Positions 26,161-34,832 of a DNA stretch of 64,000 bases are shown here, piece by piece. Origin of the DNA: Aridibaculum aurantiacum (lineage in GTDB: Bacteria; Bacteroidota; Bacteroidia; Chitinophagales; Chitinophagaceae); NCBI RefSeq assembly GCF_017355875.1, contig NZ_JAFEWC010000001.1, positions 1,860,001 to 1,924,000 of the forward strand. Reading direction: 5' to 3'. How positions within the stretch are numbered: the first letter of the stretch is position 1; each line of letters opens with the position of its first letter. A program made the position numbers and the translations under genes. Below the pieces are notes generated by a model. That model was given only the letters and a program-made list of their open reading frames with translations, was not told where the DNA came from and searched no databases.

Positions 26161-26850
26161 ATGGAAAATACGCACAGGATATTGTTAGCCGAAGACGAAC
26201 CAAAGCTAGGTCAGATCATTCAAGAAGAGTTGACCAGGCAGGGGTACCAGACAGATGTAGCCTTTGATGGAAATATTGCAGAAAAGCTATTTCAACAGCA
26301 TAACTATAGCCTGGTTTTGCTGGATGTAAACCTGCCTTATAAGAATGGATTGGCGCTCTGTAAAGAGTTCCGGGAAGCAAAAAAGAACATCCCTATCATT
26401 ATGCTTACAGCGTTGGGAGAGATCACTGATAAGATCCATGCCTTCAACCTGGGAGCAGATGATTATATAGTGAAGCCTTTCCACTTCAATGAACTTTTTG
26501 CCCGTATCAAGGTCTTCCTCAAAAGATCGGATGCAGCCACTGAAGTAACTGAAAAGATAGTAGTAGGTGACCTGGAGATAGACCTGTTGGATAAAACAGT
26601 TACCAAAGGAAGTACAGTAGTTAATCTTACCGCTAAAGAGTTTGCGCTTTTAGCTCTGTTAGCAAAATCCAATGGTAAGGTAATTTCTAAACAGGAGATA
26701 CTGGAGAAGGTGTGGGGACTAAGTTTCGATACAGGCACCAATACCATCGAGGTTTATATTAGTTTCTTGCGCAACAAGCTCGACAAGCCTTTTGAGACCA
26801 AGCTTATACATACCAAGCCAGGTTTTGGATATTTCTTAAAGGAACTCTGA
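26161..26850 (+). CDS. OmpR/PhoB-family response regulator
   Basis: A 229-residue two-domain regulator: receiver with the acidic pair Glu11-Asp12, phosphoacceptor Asp55 (LLDVNLPYKNG), the Lys in IVKPFHF, then a winged-helix DNA-binding domain from about residue 130 (LTAKEFALLALLA, TNTIEVYISFLRNKL). It should bind DNA as a dimer after phosphorylation by the kinase encoded four bases downstream. Possible targets include the divergent M14 peptidase gene, whose start is only 30 bases away; this is inference. Confidence 0.95.
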   Translation: MENTHRILLAEDEPKLGQIIQEELTRQGYQTDVAFDGNIAEKLFQQHNYSLVLLDVNLPYKNGLALCKEFREAKKNIPIIMLTALGEITDKIHAFNLGADDYIVKPFHFNELFARIKVFLKRSDAATEVTEKIVVGDLEIDLLDKTVTKGSTVVNLTAKEFALLALLAKSNGKVISKQEILEKVWGLSFDTGTNTIEVYISFLRNKLDKPFETKLIHTKPGFGYFLKEL

Positions 26851-26854
26851 TAGC

Positions 26855-28216
26855 ATGAGTTTCAAGCTTCGCTTTGCAATTCTCTTCAGCCTGTCCGTTT
26901 TTGTTATTCTAACAATATCGGCTATATATATTATAATACTGAACGAGGAATTCAGGCGCGATGAGTTTTACAACAGGCTGGAAGCGGAGGGGAAAAAGGT
27001 TTCTAATGTTTTTTTCAATGGCAAGAATGACAGGAAGTGGCAGCCTGACTCTGCACTGCTGTACATCCAAACCACCATTCCTGAAGAAAAGGTAGCTGTT
27101 TATGACTCAGTTCTAAAACCTCTTTATACCAGTCAAGGTGGAGATAATATAGCCTTGCAGCCGGGTGATTTTACAAATGCGAAGGAGCGTTCGGTATTTT
27201 ATTTTACTAAAAATAAGCGTGAGCATGTAGTCCTTTACAGGGATCAACCATTCGAGCATTATGTGGCCATCTCAGGGTTTGATAAGTATGGTAGAAGCAA
27301 AGCCAACAATCTTTTCATTATTCTCATCTTTTCCATCCTGGGTGGATTGTTCTTATCTGCATTCCTCGCTTTCTTTTATGTAAAACAAATATTGAAGCCG
27401 CTCAACCAACTGAAGTTGCGGATGCAGCACATCAATGAGAAAAACCTGATGGAGCGACTTGATGTGGGCACTTCAAAAGATGAGATCAGCCAGATTGCCA
27501 ATAACTTCAATGCAATGCTGAATAGGTTGGAAAATTCTTTTGATACCCGGAAGAGTTTTGTGCAGCATGCATCGCACGAGCTACGTACGCCGTTGGCAAA
27601 TATGTTGTCTCAAACAGAAGTTGCGCTGAACCAGGACCTGACAAAGGAACAATACAGGCGGATCCTTCAATCACTAAAAGAAGATCAGCAGGACATGATC
27701 TCGCTTACCAATTCATTGTTGCTGTTGTCGCAATACGAAACGCTTACTTCAATAGAAGATTGGCGGGATATACGAATTGATGAACTGGTATACGAAACCA
27801 TTGATATAACCAAGAATGTATACCGGAATGCTGTCATATCTGTTGATTTTGAAGAAGTTCCTGATGATGAGCAGCTACTCATCTTCAAAGGCAACGAAAT
27901 GCTGATCAAGTCTGCGTTTCAAAACCTGATAAGGAATGCTTGTAATTATTCGGAAGATAACCTTGTGACTATAGCTATCAAAGCAGAAACAACAAGGATC
28001 GTTTTACATTTCAACAACCGGGGAAGACAATTGTCTGCAGAAGAGCAACAAAGACTTTTCATACCATTTTTCAGGGGGGATAATTCAACCAATAAAAAAG
28101 GCTTTGGGTTAGGGCTGTCCATTGTTCAGCGTATTCTTAGCCTGCATCATGCGCAGGTAAGCTATAGCGCCCTGGAGAATAACCTGAACAGGTTTACCGT
28201 CATCCTTCCAAAATAA
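26855..28216 (+). CDS. Sensor histidine kinase, partner of the upstream regulator
   Basis: A 453-residue membrane kinase: TM1 at about 7-28, a periplasmic sensor of about 120 residues, TM2 at about 152-175, HAMP to about 225, HisKA with phosphoacceptor His241 (HASHELRTP), and an ATPase domain with NLIRNACNY (N box) and GFGLGLSIV (G box). It autophosphorylates and hands the phosphate to Asp55 of the regulator encoded four bases upstream. The small periplasmic domain has no recognisable fold, so the signal is unknown. Ends before a strong terminator. Confidence 0.95.
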   Translation: MSFKLRFAILFSLSVFVILTISAIYIIILNEEFRRDEFYNRLEAEGKKVSNVFFNGKNDRKWQPDSALLYIQTTIPEEKVAVYDSVLKPLYTSQGGDNIALQPGDFTNAKERSVFYFTKNKREHVVLYRDQPFEHYVAISGFDKYGRSKANNLFIILIFSILGGLFLSAFLAFFYVKQILKPLNQLKLRMQHINEKNLMERLDVGTSKDEISQIANNFNAMLNRLENSFDTRKSFVQHASHELRTPLANMLSQTEVALNQDLTKEQYRRILQSLKEDQQDMISLTNSLLLLSQYETLTSIEDWRDIRIDELVYETIDITKNVYRNAVISVDFEEVPDDEQLLIFKGNEMLIKSAFQNLIRNACNYSEDNLVTIAIKAETTRIVLHFNNRGRQLSAEEQQRLFIPFFRGDNSTNKKGFGLGLSIVQRILSLHHAQVSYSALENNLNRFTVILPK

Positions 28217-28251
28217 AAAGAAGTAGGAGGGGCCAGTGATTTGTAAAACAA

Positions 28252-28274
28252 AAAACCTGCACCAGGCAGGTTTT
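28252..28274. terminator. Bidirectional terminator between kinase gene and rpsT
   Basis: A 9-bp perfect stem (aaaacctgc / gcaggtttt) around ACCAG, with A-run and T-run flanks, between convergent genes. Confidence 0.85.
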
Positions 28275-28299
28275 ACAAAATATGTACAGGTAAACCAGT

Positions 28300-28557
28300 T
28301 TATGCAGTTGCTGCAGGAACGTGCTTAGCTAATTTGCGCTTTAAATTGGAAGCCTTGTTCTTATGGATCACTCCACGCTTTGCAAGCTTGTCAATCATAG
28401 AAGCAACTGAAGGCAGTTTATCAGTATAAGCTGATGTTTCTTTTACTTCTTTTAAATCGCGGATAGCGTTACGTGTAGTTTTGCCATAGTAACGGTTACG
28501 ATCTCTACGCTTAGCTGCCTGGCGCACATCTTTCTTGGTAGCTTTATGGTTTGCCAT
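28300..28557 (-). CDS. rpsT: 30S ribosomal protein S20
   Basis: An 85-residue basic protein beginning MANHKATKKDVRQAAKRRDRN and ending with a Lys-rich helix (NKASNLKRKLAKHV), the S20 pattern. It binds 16S rRNA in the small subunit. Monocistronic, with an exact TACCTTTG box 26 bases upstream of the ATG and a TTTG at about the -33 position. Its 3' end faces the terminator shared with the kinase gene. Confidence 0.97.
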   Translation of the reverse strand: MANHKATKKDVRQAAKRRDRNRYYGKTTRNAIRDLKEVKETSAYTDKLPSVASMIDKLAKRGVIHKNKASNLKRKLAKHVPAATA

Positions 28558-28582
28558 TTTTGAAATTTCTTTTTAAGGACGG

Positions 28583-28615
28583 CAAAGGTAAGGGAAAACA
28601 CGTTCTAAAGCCAAA
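28583..28615 (-). promoter_or_regulatory. Bacteroidete promoter for rpsT
   Basis: The minus strand has TACCTTTG (28583-28590) and TTTG (28612-28615) with a 21-base spacer, close to the TTTG-N19-TAnnTTTG consensus of the bacteroidete housekeeping sigma factor. Confidence 0.6.
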
Positions 28616-28770
28616 GATCAGGAAGAAATATTTCATTTTCACGTTTTATATGGCTTTAGCATTTAATGGCGCCCTATATATGATGATTATTTAGTTGTTT
28701 AAAAAGCAAAAGTCCGTTCTTTTTTTCTGGGTTCAATGCCCGATATTTGCGCCAACTATATACGAGCTTC

Positions 28771-31506
28771 ATGAATGATTTTTCTTATATAACGAATTCG
28801 CATCCGTCATACATCGAAAGTTTATACAACGATTTCATTGCTAATCCAGAAAGTGTAGACCAGGACCTTAGGAAGTTTTTTGAGGGCTTCGACTTTGCCA
28901 TCAATCAAAATGGATCTAATGGTGCTGCCACATCTTCAGCCCCGGTTGATAAACAACAAGTGTCTAAAGAGTTTGCCGTATTCCAATTGATACATGCTTA
29001 TCGCAAAAAAGGACACCTTGTTGCTAAAACAAACCCTATCCGCGAAAGAAAAGACAGGCGGGCGAATTTAGAGCTACGCAATTTTGGTCTTTCCGATGCC
29101 GACCTTGAGCAATCTTTTGCAGCAGGTAGCATTATAGGTATGGAGAATGCTAAGCTGAAAGATATTATCAAGCATCTACAAAAATGCTACACCACTTCTG
29201 TTGGTTTCGAATATTCAAGTATCAACGACCAGGAGAGAATTGACTGGCTTGAGCGAGAGATTGAGCAGAACTTTCATGTACCTCTTTCTGTAGAACAAAA
29301 GAAGTGCATTCTGGAAAAGCTAAACCAGGGCGTGATCTTCGAAAGATTCCTGCATACTAAATATATCGGCCAAAAGCGCTTTTCACTGGAAGGTGGTGAA
29401 ACTACCATTGCTGCTTTAGATGCTATTATAAATACAGCTGCTGAAAGTGGAGTAGAAGAAGTGGTGATTGGTATGGCGCACCGTGGCAGGTTGAATGTAT
29501 TAGCTAATATATTAGGTAAAACCTATGAGCAAATATTCACTGAGTTTGAAGGAACCATGCTTCCGGATACTACCATGGGTAGCGGCGACGTAAAATACCA
29601 CATGGGCTTCCGTGGAGAGCATACAACCAGCGATGGTAAAAAAGTAAACCTCCAGCTTTGTCCTAATCCATCACACCTTGAAGCAGTTGATCCTATTGTA
29701 GTAGGATTTGCACGCAGCAAGGCAGATGTTATCTACGAAAGTGACTACGACCGCATTCTTCCTATACTTATACATGGCGATGCTTCTGTAGCTGGCCAGG
29801 GTATAGTATACGAAGTGCTGCAAATGAGTGGCCTGCGCGGCTATTATACCGGTGGAACCATTCACTTTGTTATCAACAATCAAATAGGTTTTACCACAGA
29901 TTTTGATGATGCACGGACGGCAGATTATTGTACATCAGTAGCTTCTATGGTGCAGGCACCTGTTTTCCACGTAAATGGAGATGATCCTGAAGCTGCAGTG
30001 AAATGCGTACAAATAGCAACCCGTTATCGTCAAAAATTCAATAGCGATGTTTTCATTGACATGGTGTGCTATCGCAAGCATGGCCACAACGAAGGCGACG
30101 ATCCAAAGTACACACAGCCTAAGCTGTATGCACTGATCGACAAACATCTTAATCCACGCGAACTTTATATACAAGAACTGGTAAGCCATGGCTCTATAGA
30201 TGCACAGCTGGCCAAGGAAATGGAAAAGAAATTCTGGAGCGATCTGCAGGAGCGCCTGGATGAGATAAAGCAGAATCCAATCCCATACAAGTTCCAAAAG
30301 CCAGAACTGTGGTGGCAGGATCTGCGTCCAGCAAATGACCAGGACTTCCAACAATCTCCGGTTACAGCTATCACTGACGATCAGTTCGAAAGCATTTTCA
30401 ATGCACTGATGACCATTCCCGAGGGAATGCAACCTCTGCGTAAAGTTGAAAAGCTATTACAGGATAAGATCAAGCTGTTTGAAAGTGAAAAAGCCATTGA
30501 CTGGGCAACTGGTGAATTGATGGCTTATGGAAGCTTACTCCTGGAAGGTCATGATGTAAGAATGAGCGGTCAGGACGTTAGGCGCGGCACTTTCTCACAC
30601 AGGCACGCCATCATTCGCGACGAAAATACAGACGCAGCACACAACCGTGTAAACCATATTCCAGGAGCTAAAGGACGTTTCCGCATTTACAATTCTTTAT
30701 TGAGCGAGTACGGTGTACTTGGTTTTGAATATGGTTATTCCATTGCCAATCCTAATTCACTCGTATTGTGGGAGGCGCAGTTTGGCGACTTCTTCAATAC
30801 TGCACAACCTATAGTTGACCAATTCATAGCAGCCGGCGAAACCAAGTGGCGCCAGATGAGCGGCATGGTATTGCTATTGCCTCACGGTTACGAAGGGCAG
30901 GGACCTGAGCACAGCAGTGCAAGAATGGAGCGCTTCCTGCAAATGTGCGCAGAGTACAATATGGTCATCACCAATATCACAACTTCAGCTAACTTCTTCC
31001 ATTCGCTTCGCCGTCAGTTGGCATGGCCGTTCCGCAAGCCAATGGTTGTATTTAGTCCGAAGGCTACACTTCGTCATGCTGGCACTTACAGCAAGGTAGA
31101 AGAGTTCACATCAGGTAGCTTCAAGGAAGTAATTGATGATCCAAATGCCGGCGATCCGTCGCAGGTAACAAAGGTGTTGTTCTGCAGCGGCAAGATCTAT
31201 TTCGACCTGGCTGAAAAGCAACAGAAAGAAGATAAGAAGGATGTAGCCATCATACGTGTTGAGCAATTGTACCCGCTGCCTGTAAACCAGCTGACGCAGC
31301 TTTACAACAAATACAACAAAGCCACCTGGTTCTGGGTGCAGGAAGAGCCGCTGAACATGGGCGCTGCCAGCTACCTGCAAATGAACCTGAAAGGAATAAA
31401 TTATGGTGTTATCAGTCGCCAGCCTAGTGCATCTACTGCTACCGGTTATAGCAAGGTGCACGCACAGGAGCAGGCTGAGATCATCAATACAGCTTTCAGT
31501 ATTTAA
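28771..31506 (+). CDS. sucA: 2-oxoglutarate dehydrogenase E1 component
   Basis: The thiamine-diphosphate-dependent E1 of the TCA-cycle 2-oxoglutarate dehydrogenase complex. The 911 residues start at the ATG at 28771 (MNDFSYITN; the TTG at 28747 is rejected), with the N-terminal NSHPSYIESLYNDF motif that docks on E2, then IGMAHRGRLNVL, HGDASVAGQG, and the C-terminal LPHGYEGQGPEHSSAR. Length fits the family (about 900-930). A GATATTTG box (28742-28749) is one mismatch from the -7 consensus. The E2 gene follows after 164 bases, so the two may be one operon although a dispersed repeat sits between them. Confidence 0.97.
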   Translation: MNDFSYITNSHPSYIESLYNDFIANPESVDQDLRKFFEGFDFAINQNGSNGAATSSAPVDKQQVSKEFAVFQLIHAYRKKGHLVAKTNPIRERKDRRANLELRNFGLSDADLEQSFAAGSIIGMENAKLKDIIKHLQKCYTTSVGFEYSSINDQERIDWLEREIEQNFHVPLSVEQKKCILEKLNQGVIFERFLHTKYIGQKRFSLEGGETTIAALDAIINTAAESGVEEVVIGMAHRGRLNVLANILGKTYEQIFTEFEGTMLPDTTMGSGDVKYHMGFRGEHTTSDGKKVNLQLCPNPSHLEAVDPIVVGFARSKADVIYESDYDRILPILIHGDASVAGQGIVYEVLQMSGLRGYYTGGTIHFVINNQIGFTTDFDDARTADYCTSVASMVQAPVFHVNGDDPEAAVKCVQIATRYRQKFNSDVFIDMVCYRKHGHNEGDDPKYTQPKLYALIDKHLNPRELYIQELVSHGSIDAQLAKEMEKKFWSDLQERLDEIKQNPIPYKFQKPELWWQDLRPANDQDFQQSPVTAITDDQFESIFNALMTIPEGMQPLRKVEKLLQDKIKLFESEKAIDWATGELMAYGSLLLEGHDVRMSGQDVRRGTFSHRHAIIRDENTDAAHNRVNHIPGAKGRFRIYNSLLSEYGVLGFEYGYSIANPNSLVLWEAQFGDFFNTAQPIVDQFIAAGETKWRQMSGMVLLLPHGYEGQGPEHSSARMERFLQMCAEYNMVITNITTSANFFHSLRRQLAWPFRKPMVVFSPKATLRHAGTYSKVEEFTSGSFKEVIDDPNAGDPSQVTKVLFCSGKIYFDLAEKQQKEDKKDVAIIRVEQLYPLPVNQLTQLYNKYNKATWFWVQEEPLNMGAASYLQMNLKGINYGVISRQPSASTATGYSKVHAQEQAEIINTAFSI

Positions 31507-31545
31507 AAAGCAACAGTATGTAACCAGCAGTTGAGCCTTGAGCAG

Positions 31546-31569
31546 CATCGTTGCGTCGCACACTTGTAC
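31546..31569 (+). repeat. Dispersed TTGCG(T/A)CGC repeat, copy B
   Basis: A 24-bp sequence with core TTGCGTCGCACACTTGTAC, identical in reverse complement to 33356-33379 (copy C). It is in the sucA-sucB spacer. Confidence 0.7.
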
Positions 31570-31670
31570 GGCAACTAAATAATTGGCCAACAAGCCGCAG
31601 TTATTCAAGCAGCTTAAACAACTATTGATCAACTGAACCAAACCACCAACAGAATAAAGAAACTATAACA

Positions 31671-33239
31671 ATGATTGAGATCAAAGTACCTACGGTAGGA
31701 GAGTCCATTAACGAAGTGACACTAATAAAATGGACAAAAAAAGATGGTGATTATGTAGAGCGCGATGAAGTGATTGCAGAGCTGGAAAGTGAGAAAGCTA
31801 CTTTTGAAGTAAATGCTGAAAAAGCAGGTATCCTTCAAACCAAAGCTGCCGAAGGAGATACTCTAAACATTGGTGATGTATTGGCCATTATTGACGAATC
31901 TGCACAACAACCTGCAGGCAATGCAGCTGCCGAAACTGCTCCACAGGCTGAAGCACAACCACAAGCAGCTGAGCCGGCACCTCAGCAACAAGCTGTAGCT
32001 GCCGGTAAAGGTGTTATAGAAATAAAAGTTCCAACCATTGGCGAATCAATTACAGAAGTTACCCTACTGAAATGGATAAAGAAAGATGGTGACCTGGTAG
32101 AGCGTGATGAAGTGATTGCTGAAATGGAAAGTGAGAAAGCAACTTTTGAACTAAATGCAGAGATAGCCGGTAAACTTTCTACCAAAGCAAACGAAGGAGA
32201 TACCATAAAAATAGGTGATGTAGTAGCAGCCATTGATAGCGATGTAGCTGTACCAACAGCGGCTGCTGCACCAGCTGCACAGCCGCAGCAACAAGCACAA
32301 GCTGCCCAGCCAGCAGCCTCACAAGCGCCTGTTACATCTGTTCCTAATGATGTGAAAGCAACACCGGTTGCAGCAGCAATCATTGCTGATAAAAAAGTTG
32401 ATCCTAAGTCTATTCAAGCTTCAGGTGTACAAGGGAAGATCTTGAAGAACGATGTACTGGAAGCGCTGAACAATCCTGGTAAAAAAGCTGCAGCAGGGCA
32501 GGAGCTCTTTAGCCGCAACGAGCGCAAGGAGAAGATGAGCAACCTGCGCAAGACCATTAGCCGTCGCTTGGTGGAGGCTAAAAACACCACTGCCATGCTT
32601 ACTACTTTCAATGAAGTAGACATGACAAGGATCATGGCAATCCGTTCGCAGTTCAAAGACAAGTTCAAAGAAAAGCATGGCGCTAATCTTGGCTTCATGA
32701 GCTTCTTCACAAAAGCTGCATGTTTCGCATTGCAAGAGTGGCCTGCTGTTAATGCATCTATTGATGGTGACAGCATTATCTACCACGACTACTGCGATAT
32801 CTCTATAGCCGTATCTGCACCTAAAGGACTGGTAGTGCCAGTGATCCGCAATGCAGAAAGCCTGAGCATGTTTGAAATTGAAAAAACAGTGGTACAGCTT
32901 GCAACAAAAGCTCGCGATAATAAACTGACCATAGAAGAGATGCAAGGCGGAACATTCACTATCACCAATGGTGGTGTGTTTGGTTCACTTATGTCAACAC
33001 CTATTATCAACATTCCGCAGAGTGCGATACTGGGTATGCACAAGATACAAGAGCGTGCTATGGTGGAGAATGGACAGGTAGTAGTAAGACCAATGATGTA
33101 CCTGGCGCTAAGCTACGATCACCGTATCATTGATGGTCGTGAGAGTGTAAGCTTCCTAGTGCGTGTGAAGGAATTACTGGAGAATCCAGAGCTGCTGTTG
33201 TTTGGAAAAGATCCTGTAAAAGCATTGCTAGAATTATAG
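31671..33239 (+). CDS. sucB: 2-oxoglutarate dehydrogenase E2 (dihydrolipoyl succinyltransferase) with two lipoyl domains
   Basis: The E2 core of the complex, transferring succinyl groups to CoA. The 522 residues contain two tandem lipoyl domains, each with an ESEKATFE loop (predicted lipoyl Lys42 and Lys156), joined and followed by Ala/Gln/Pro-rich linkers, a peripheral subunit-binding domain at about 228-270, and the catalytic domain ending with SYDHRIIDG (catalytic His484, Asp488). The two lipoyl domains are very similar to each other, pointing to internal duplication. Two lipoyl domains are more than the single one usual in E2o, though multi-lipoyl forms exist. E3 is not in the window. Confidence 0.95.
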   Translation: MIEIKVPTVGESINEVTLIKWTKKDGDYVERDEVIAELESEKATFEVNAEKAGILQTKAAEGDTLNIGDVLAIIDESAQQPAGNAAAETAPQAEAQPQAAEPAPQQQAVAAGKGVIEIKVPTIGESITEVTLLKWIKKDGDLVERDEVIAEMESEKATFELNAEIAGKLSTKANEGDTIKIGDVVAAIDSDVAVPTAAAAPAAQPQQQAQAAQPAASQAPVTSVPNDVKATPVAAAIIADKKVDPKSIQASGVQGKILKNDVLEALNNPGKKAAAGQELFSRNERKEKMSNLRKTISRRLVEAKNTTAMLTTFNEVDMTRIMAIRSQFKDKFKEKHGANLGFMSFFTKAACFALQEWPAVNASIDGDSIIYHDYCDISIAVSAPKGLVVPVIRNAESLSMFEIEKTVVQLATKARDNKLTIEEMQGGTFTITNGGVFGSLMSTPIINIPQSAILGMHKIQERAMVENGQVVVRPMMYLALSYDHRIIDGRESVSFLVRVKELLENPELLLFGKDPVKALLEL

Positions 33240-33268
33240 ATTGATATCTTCTGATTGAATAAATTTTA

Positions 33269-33295
33269 AAAAGCTACCGTCATGGTGGCTTTTTT
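33269..33295 (+). terminator. Terminator after sucB
   Basis: Stem AAAAGCTACC / GGTGGCTTTT (one G-T wobble) around GTCAT, followed by a T-run, 30 bases after the sucB stop. Confidence 0.8.
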
Positions 33296-33355
33296 ATTGC
33301 TTTTCAAATGTGAGCGGTTAGAAATAAGTTTTTGGCTGTTGCAGGTACCACTGCG

Positions 33356-33379
33356 GTACAAGTGTGCGACGCAACGATG
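33356..33379 (-). repeat. Dispersed TTGCG(T/A)CGC repeat, copy C
   Basis: The exact reverse complement of copy B (24 of 24 bases), 1.8 kb away on the other side of sucB. The following plus-strand bases (ttgatggttg) resemble the bases next to copy E. Confidence 0.7.
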
Positions 33380-33476
33380 TTGATGGTTGTTCGTTGGTTT
33401 GGTTCAAAGTTCTTCTTTGTAGTAACAACTGAAAGAGGAACCAGAAACTTGTCCTCCACCCGTTTGCTTCTTCCCC

Positions 33477-33484
33477 TATTTTTG
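33477..33484 (+). promoter_or_regulatory. Bacteroidete -7 promoter box
   Basis: TATTTTTG, an exact TAnnTTTG match, 20 bases before the ATG at 33505. Confidence 0.5.
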
Positions 33485-33504
33485 CATCAAACAAAACCAA
33501 CCAC

Positions 33505-34008
33505 ATGTACCAGGGACTACTGCACCTACACAACATCGGCAGATGGATATTGATCTTATTGTTAGTTATAGCTATCATCAATGCTTTTGCAGGCATGCGC
33601 CGCAACGAGCCTTTTTCACGCGGACAAAAAAAGATCGGGCTGTTCCTGATGATCACAGCTCATACAATGTTGCTGGTGGGCTTGTACCAATGGTTTGTAG
33701 GTCCTTGGGGACTGAAGCAGATACAGGAACTAGGCATGGGCGGCGTGATGAAAAATAGCATCTCACGTTTTTGGGCTGTAGAGCACATACTTGGAATGCT
33801 AATAGCTATTGTACTTATTACTGTTGGACGTAGTGCTTCAAAGAAGGCTATTGCTGATAAGGCAAAACATAAGAAGATGTTCTGGATGTTCTTCATTGCG
33901 TTCATTCTTATCATGGCATCAGTGCCCTGGCCAGGCAGGCAAGTAGGAAGGCCTTTACTTCCAGGAACAGAAAGACAAGCTGAGATATATAATGATCCGG
34001 CGGAGTAA
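33505..34008 (+). CDS. Four-helix membrane protein, putative cytochrome-b-like, bacteroidete-conserved type
   Basis: The 167 residues have four predicted membrane helices (about 12-30, 45-65, 92-110, 126-143) separated by short basic loops. Histidines lie in or near helices (HLHNIGRW, TAHTMLLVG, VEHILGML, each with a His at the membrane edge), which is why such proteins are often described as cytochrome-b-like; haem binding is not proven. C-terminal PWPGRQVGRPLLPG tail. It has its own promoter box and terminator, so it is a single-gene unit. Confidence 0.65.
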   Translation: MYQGLLHLHNIGRWILILLLVIAIINAFAGMRRNEPFSRGQKKIGLFLMITAHTMLLVGLYQWFVGPWGLKQIQELGMGGVMKNSISRFWAVEHILGMLIAIVLITVGRSASKKAIADKAKHKKMFWMFFIAFILIMASVPWPGRQVGRPLLPGTERQAEIYNDPAE

Positions 34009-34020
34009 GAAATCGAATTT

Positions 34021-34046
34021 GGCAGCTTTAGTAGCTGCCTTTTTTA
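34021..34046 (+). terminator. Terminator after the membrane protein gene
   Basis: Stem GGCAGCT / AGCTGCC with a TTAGT loop followed by seven T residues, 12 bases after the stop at 34008. Confidence 0.85.
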
Positions 34047-34216
34047 TTGTTAGAAGAAAAATAACATTCGGCTAGTGCCGCTTAATTACATAGGAGATAT
34101 CAATGGAGTTCTGTTGAGATAGTGTGGGGTACAAGTTAAAAATTCAATTTCTTGTTCAATGGCATGAGTATGACTTCTAAAATTACAATGAGTAACTTTA
34201 TACTAAATGCAAGCAT

Positions 34217-34438
34217 ATGAGTGCAGATAGATACAAGCAATTGCTAAAACAACTAATAGACTCCACGGATAACGAAATACTGTTAAAGCACTGGAAACGT
34301 CAGATGGAGTGGGATATTCAACATCAGCACGAGGTGGAACTTACTGAAGAAGAATGGAACCTGGTGAGCGAAGGAATATCCGACTATGAAAAAGGAGATA
34401 TTATTTCACTTAAAGAGTTCATTGAAAAAAACAAGTGA
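34217..34438 (+). CDS. Putative antitoxin of a ParE/RelE-type module
   Basis: A 73-residue acidic protein, predicted mostly helical, with no recognisable DNA-binding domain. Its C-terminal part (GDIISLKEFIEKNK) looks like the toxin-wrapping tail of small antitoxins. The call rests on the 4-base GTGA overlap with the downstream RelE/ParE toxin gene and on size and charge. A TAACTTTA box (34193-34200, one mismatch) precedes the ATG. Antitoxins of this type neutralise the toxin by direct binding. Confidence 0.65.
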   Translation: MSADRYKQLLKQLIDSTDNEILLKHWKRQMEWDIQHQHEVELTEEEWNLVSEGISDYEKGDIISLKEFIEKNK

Positions 34439-34731
34439 ACAAGTATGAAGTCTTCACCACTAAGAAAGCTGAAAATGATGAAGCAGCCATCTATCATTAT
34501 ATAGCAGCTACGTTTGGCGAAATATATGCCCGCAAATTCAGAGACAACTTGATTGAAGTGTTTACCATTCTTTCGAAGCAGCCTTTTATTGGAAGACCAG
34601 CAAAAAAAGGTCAAAACCTTCGTGTATTCTTATTCAGTAAACAGAACAAAATCGTGTATAAGGTGTCTGATACTGAAATTGTCATTCTTCGTCTTTTAAA
34701 TACAAACACCAATTTTTCTGGTAGATTCTGA
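34435..34731 (+). CDS. RelE/ParE-superfamily toxin
   Basis: A 98-residue basic protein with the fold pattern of the RelE/ParE family: N-terminal strand and two helices (TTKKAENDEAAIYHYI), QPFIGRPAKKG in the middle, and a C-terminal sheet ending ILRLLNTNTN. ParE members act on gyrase, RelE members cleave mRNA; the ParE-like GRP segment favours the former, but this is not certain. The start is a GTG at 34435 that overlaps the antitoxin stop by four bases (GTGA), so the genes are translationally coupled. No clear terminator follows. Confidence 0.82.
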   Translation: MNKYEVFTTKKAENDEAAIYHYIAATFGEIYARKFRDNLIEVFTILSKQPFIGRPAKKGQNLRVFLFSKQNKIVYKVSDTEIVILRLLNTNTNFSGRF

Positions 34732-34832
34732 AGTAGTCTTTTAAGGACATGTAAAATATTGGTACTGCTGTTAGATCAGGGTTTATTGAGATGTAGTGAC
34801 CAATGCTCCTTACAACATATAGAGCAAAAGGA

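Noticed and set aside
33332-33553. Plus-strand frame before the 33505 membrane protein
   Set aside because: Made of repeat copy C and promoter DNA, and overlaps the real start in another frame.
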